Assembly: GCA_030628975.1 (NCBI GenBank)
Contig: DAOVPZ010000045.1
Coordinates: 1-7,673 of the forward strand
DNA: 7,673 nt
Direction: 5' to 3'
Origin: Candidatus Cloacimonadota bacterium
Lineage (GTDB): Bacteria > Cloacimonadota > Cloacimonadia > JGIOTU-2
Shown here: in pieces, positions 5,075 through 7,673 of the stretch
Numbering within the stretch: position 1 is the stretch's first letter
Layout of the letters: each line of letters starts with the position of its first letter
Program-made: the position numbers and the translations under genes
The notes under the pieces: generated by a model
Database searches by the model: none
What the model saw: the letters and a program-made list of their open reading frames with translations, nothing else
Told to the model about the DNA's origin: nothing

Positions 5075-6850
5075 ATGGAACAAAATATTATAAAATATAA
5101 AACTCATTTGAATACTTATTGTCCACATTGCAATAATAGATTAAATGTTAAAGAAAAGGATAGCGAATACATTCTTTTCAAAGCAATTTATAAGAGTAAG
5201 GAGCTTGACCTTAAGCTGAGTGCTTATCTTGAGGAGTTTACAATAGATGCTTCAGAGTCAATTGTAGAAGGTGATAAATTATCAGACCTTTTCTGCCCTC
5301 ATTGTAAAACTAGTCTTGTAACTGAAGAAAAAGTATGTGAGGAATGCGGTTCAAAAGTAGGAAAAATTATTATTTCTGCTTATTCAAAATTAATTCCTTT
5401 TTATATTTGCCTGAATTCCGGATGCAAATGGATCGGACTTTCAAAAACTGATAAAAGAAAACTCGAACAAAAAATCCCCCGTCAGGAAATGCCCGAACAG
5501 GACCATAAACTGAGAGTCCATAATTTCATGGAAGTACCTTATGGTTTGACATCCGAATTAGCAGTTCTTGAAGCTAATAGATGTATCCAATGTAAGAAAC
5601 CCAAATGTGTGGATGGCTGTCCTGTATATATTGATATTCCAGGTTTTATTAAACTTATTTGTGAAGAAAAATTTGATGAAGCTGCCAAAAAGATTAAAGA
5701 AAGAAATGTCCTACCTGCCGTTTGTGGACGAGTTTGCCCTCAGGAAGATCAGTGCGAAAAAACCTGCATTTTAGGAATCAAAGATAAACCAGTTGCAATC
5801 GGAAACCTGGAAAGATTTGTTGCTGATTTTGAAAGGAAAATGGACCTTGTAAAGATTCCTTTAATAAAGGAAAAAAGAGGTAAAAGTATTGCTGTTATCG
5901 GATCTGGTCCAGGTGGATTAACCTGTGCTGCTGATCTTATCCAACTTGGATACGCTGTTACGATTTATGAGGCCCTACATCAACCTGGTGGTGTTCTGGT
6001 TTATGGCATACCTGAATTCAGATTACCAAAAACAATTGTTAATTTTGAAATAGATTATCTTCGAAAATTGGGCTGTAAAATTGAGTTAAACCATGTTATC
6101 GGAAATATTTATACTATAAACGAATTGTTGGAAGATTTTGATGCAGTTTATATTGGTGTTGGAGCTGGGTTACCCCGTTTTATGAATATTGAAGGAGAAA
6201 ACCTGTGTAATATTTTCTCTGCCAATGAATATCTAACAAGAATTAATCTTATGAAAGCTTATAAATTTCCTGAGTATGATACTCCTCTTCCTCGTGGGAA
6301 AAATGTTGCTGTAATAGGGGGAGGAAATGTAACAATGGACTGCGCAAGGTGTGCTCTTCGTACAGGTGCAGAGAAAGTGACAATTGTTTATCGCCGTTCA
6401 AGAAAAGAAATGCCAGCAAGAGAAGAGGAAATTCGTCATGCAGAAGAAGAAGGAATTGAATTCAAACTACTTACAAATCCTGTTAAATATATGGGAGATA
6501 ACCAGAATTGGGTAATTGGAATGGAATGTGTTCAAATGAGATTAGGTGAACCAGATGACTCCGGAAGAAGAAGACCAATTCCTATTAAAGGTTCAAATTT
6601 TATTCATGATTGTGATTTAGTTATTGTTGCTATTGGTGCTGGTCCGAATCCAATAATCTTTTCAACAACTCCAGATTTAAAAAGAAATAAGTGGGGATAT
6701 ATTGAAGTAAATCCTGAGACAATGGAAACTTCAAAGGAATTTGTTTATGCAGGTGGTGATATTGTAACAGGCGCTGCTACTGTCATTGAAGCAATGGGTG
6801 CTGGCAGAATTGCTGCAAATGCTATTGATAAAAAATTATTAGATTTATAA
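5075..6850 (+). CDS. nfnB: NfnB / SudA / GltA-type flavoprotein with N-terminal cysteine-rich extension
   Basis: 591 residues, roughly 120-130 longer than standard NfnB, SudA or homotetrameric GltA. The core from about 140 has the iron-sulfur domain with Cys170, 173, 178, 182 and Cys217, 221, 227, 231 (two [4Fe-4S] clusters in the family), then FAD motif GSGPGG (276-281), VYGIPEFRLPK, the NADPH-binding Rossmann motif VIGGGNVTMDCAR (about 410-425) followed by VYRRSRKEMPAREEE, and the C-terminal FAD motif GGDIVTGAATVIEAMGAG. In Nfn this subunit carries the bifurcating FAD and binds NADP(H) and ferredoxin. The extra N-terminus (1-130) has cysteine pairs CPHC (16-19), CPHC (74-77), CEEC (88-91) and C112/C117, consistent with two zinc-ribbon-like sites. 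Pairing with nfnA favours Nfn over a stand-alone glutamate synthase subunit, and no large glutamate synthase gene is present. Direction of electron flow cannot be read from sequence. Confidence 0.9.
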   Translation: MEQNIIKYKTHLNTYCPHCNNRLNVKEKDSEYILFKAIYKSKELDLKLSAYLEEFTIDASESIVEGDKLSDLFCPHCKTSLVTEEKVCEECGSKVGKIIISAYSKLIPFYICLNSGCKWIGLSKTDKRKLEQKIPRQEMPEQDHKLRVHNFMEVPYGLTSELAVLEANRCIQCKKPKCVDGCPVYIDIPGFIKLICEEKFDEAAKKIKERNVLPAVCGRVCPQEDQCEKTCILGIKDKPVAIGNLERFVADFERKMDLVKIPLIKEKRGKSIAVIGSGPGGLTCAADLIQLGYAVTIYEALHQPGGVLVYGIPEFRLPKTIVNFEIDYLRKLGCKIELNHVIGNIYTINELLEDFDAVYIGVGAGLPRFMNIEGENLCNIFSANEYLTRINLMKAYKFPEYDTPLPRGKNVAVIGGGNVTMDCARCALRTGAEKVTIVYRRSRKEMPAREEEIRHAEEEGIEFKLLTNPVKYMGDNQNWVIGMECVQMRLGEPDDSGRRRPIPIKGSNFIHDCDLVIVAIGAGPNPIIFSTTPDLKRNKWGYIEVNPETMETSKEFVYAGGDIVTGAATVIEAMGAGRIAANAIDKKLLDL

Positions 6851-7074
6851 TTATAACAAATCTTTTTCAAACAAAAAAAAACAAATAACAATAACTGAGA
6901 ATATATAGCCATTTATTCTTTGTGAAAAGATATTGGATCGTTAATAATAAGAAACTTCCAAATAAGTAATTTTTTTACTAATTTTCATTTTTTACATAAT
7001 AAGTTTACAAAATAAGTTGATAAGTATAAAAACATTTCGCAAATATGGATATTATATAATAGGAGCTTAGAAAC
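6851..7074 (+). other. AT-rich gap between nfnB and the last gene
   Basis: 224 bases without a gene. No GC-rich terminator hairpin follows nfnB; a short AGTAA/TTACT stem with a T loop at 6965-6979 is too weak to call. TTTACA boxes at 6991-6996 and 7004-7009 and a TATAAA at 7025-7030 are poorly spaced promoter fragments. The 11-mer ATTATATAATA at 7051-7061 also occurs upstream of nfnA. Confidence 0.5.
7061..7065 (+). promoter_or_regulatory. Ribosome binding site of the receiver-like gene
   Basis: AGGAG nine bases before the ATG at 7075. It directly abuts a TATAAT (7055-7060), so that box is unlikely to be the -10 element of this gene. Confidence 0.75.
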
Positions 7075-7673
7075 ATGGAAAAATTGTATTATTATTATAA
7101 TAAATTCAAATTTGGGGAAGACAGCTTTCACAATTTAATGAGAAATCGTGTTCGTGAAATACTTCTAATTTCAACATTCTATGATGCCTTTATCTTTGAA
7201 CAGGATGGAAGATTATCAGAGCAGATCTATGGAGAATATCGACAGTTGAATTTAAGTACAGCTCCCCGTATAACAAGTGTACCCACTGGAGGACAAGCAT
7301 TAAAAATGCTTGGCACTCGCTCTTTTGATTTGGTTATTACTATGATGCGAATAGGTGAAGTTACACCCTTTGAATTAAGCAAAAGAATCAAAGAAAAGTA
7401 TCCAGATTTACCAATTCTACTTCTCTTAAATGTTCAATCTGATATTTCTCTTGTTAAAAAAAATGCAAATGAAATGCAATTTATTGATGATGTATTCCTC
7501 TGGCATGGGGATGCAAAACTTTTTCTTGCTATGGTAAAAAGTGTAGAAGATAAGAGAAATATTGAGTATGATACAAAAAACGGTTTTGTAAGAGTTGTTT
7601 TGCTTATTGAGGATTCAATTATTTATTACTCAATGTTTCTACCAATATTATATGCTGAAATAATGCAGCAAAC
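7075..7673 (+). CDS. Receiver-like protein, 5' part; probable PEP/pyruvate-binding multidomain protein
   Basis: An open frame from the ATG at 7075 to the window edge gives 199 residues and no stop. Residues 26-165 follow a CheY-like receiver fold: ILLIS (29-33) as strand 1, FDLVITMM (84-91) as strand 3, PILLLLNV (113-120) as strand 4. The acidic pair after strand 1 is absent, the phospho-acceptor Asp position (about residue 90) is Met, and the switch Lys is missing, so it cannot be phosphorylated in the usual way. A second receiver starts at about 174 with VVLLIEDS, which has the acidic pair (Glu179, Asp180), and is cut by the edge. The opening matches, from memory, the N-terminus of long Bacteroidota-type proteins that pair receivers with a PEP/pyruvate-binding (PPDK/PEP synthase N-terminal) domain; that domain lies outside the window, so this part is inference. 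Good ribosome site; separate from nfnB by 224 bases. Confidence 0.75.
   Translation, partial: MEKLYYYYNKFKFGEDSFHNLMRNRVREILLISTFYDAFIFEQDGRLSEQIYGEYRQLNLSTAPRITSVPTGGQALKMLGTRSFDLVITMMRIGEVTPFELSKRIKEKYPDLPILLLLNVQSDISLVKKNANEMQFIDDVFLWHGDAKLFLAMVKSVEDKRNIEYDTKNGFVRVVLLIEDSIIYYSMFLPILYAEIMQQ

Noticed and set aside
5568..5774. Second plus-strand frame inside nfnB
   Set aside because: Overlaps the iron-sulfur domain in another frame; no independent signal for translation.
6845..6856. Palindrome TTATAATTATAA at the end of nfnB as a terminator
   Set aside because: It has no GC pairs and no loop, and no T tract follows directly; it would not form a stable hairpin.

Overview
This is an AT-rich window from a Gram-negative bacterium, because it encodes Kdo (LPS inner-core sugar) synthesis and an LPS-export lipoprotein. 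The electron-bifurcating-type NfnA/NfnB pair points to an anaerobic or fermentative lifestyle. The lipoprotein form of LptC and the receiver-like start of the last gene fit the Bacteroidota/Cloacimonadota side of the tree. That placement is a family-level impression, not a proven assignment.

Layout. Positions 5-3895 form a minus-strand operon in the order pyrG (CTP synthase), kdsA, a small four-helix-bundle gene, kdsC, lptC. Apart from the small gene, the order follows a pathway: CTP is needed later to make CMP-Kdo, KdsA makes Kdo-8-phosphate, KdsC dephosphorylates it, and LptC helps carry finished LPS across the periplasm. pyrG/kdsA and kdsC/lptC overlap by a few bases. A divergent AT-rich spacer (3896-4236) separates this operon from a plus-strand pair, nfnA-nfnB (4237-6850). 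These are the two subunits of a ferredoxin/NAD(H)/NADP(H) flavoprotein; NfnB carries an extra cysteine-rich N-terminal domain. After a 224-base AT-rich gap, a plus-strand gene starts at 7075 and runs off the end. Its first 199 residues are a degenerate CheY-like receiver followed by the beginning of a second one.

The most unusual region is 1069-1501, between kdsA and kdsC. A four-helix-bundle (23S rRNA intervening-sequence/S23-like, distant Avd relative) gene is bracketed by two arrays of a degenerate 7-bp repeat, consensus GTTANNN, in inverted orientation. The right array has seven perfectly phased units; it supplies the last codons and stop of kdsA and also contains the start codon of the small gene. 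The left array has about five weaker units. Shifting the small gene by one base near its 3' end lets it run on to a stop just outside the left array, so the present copy looks slightly frameshifted. Taken together this looks like a small inserted element (array, gene, inverted array) placed in an LPS operon. It resembles rRNA intervening sequences in having complementary ends around a gene of the same family. Mobility is an inference.
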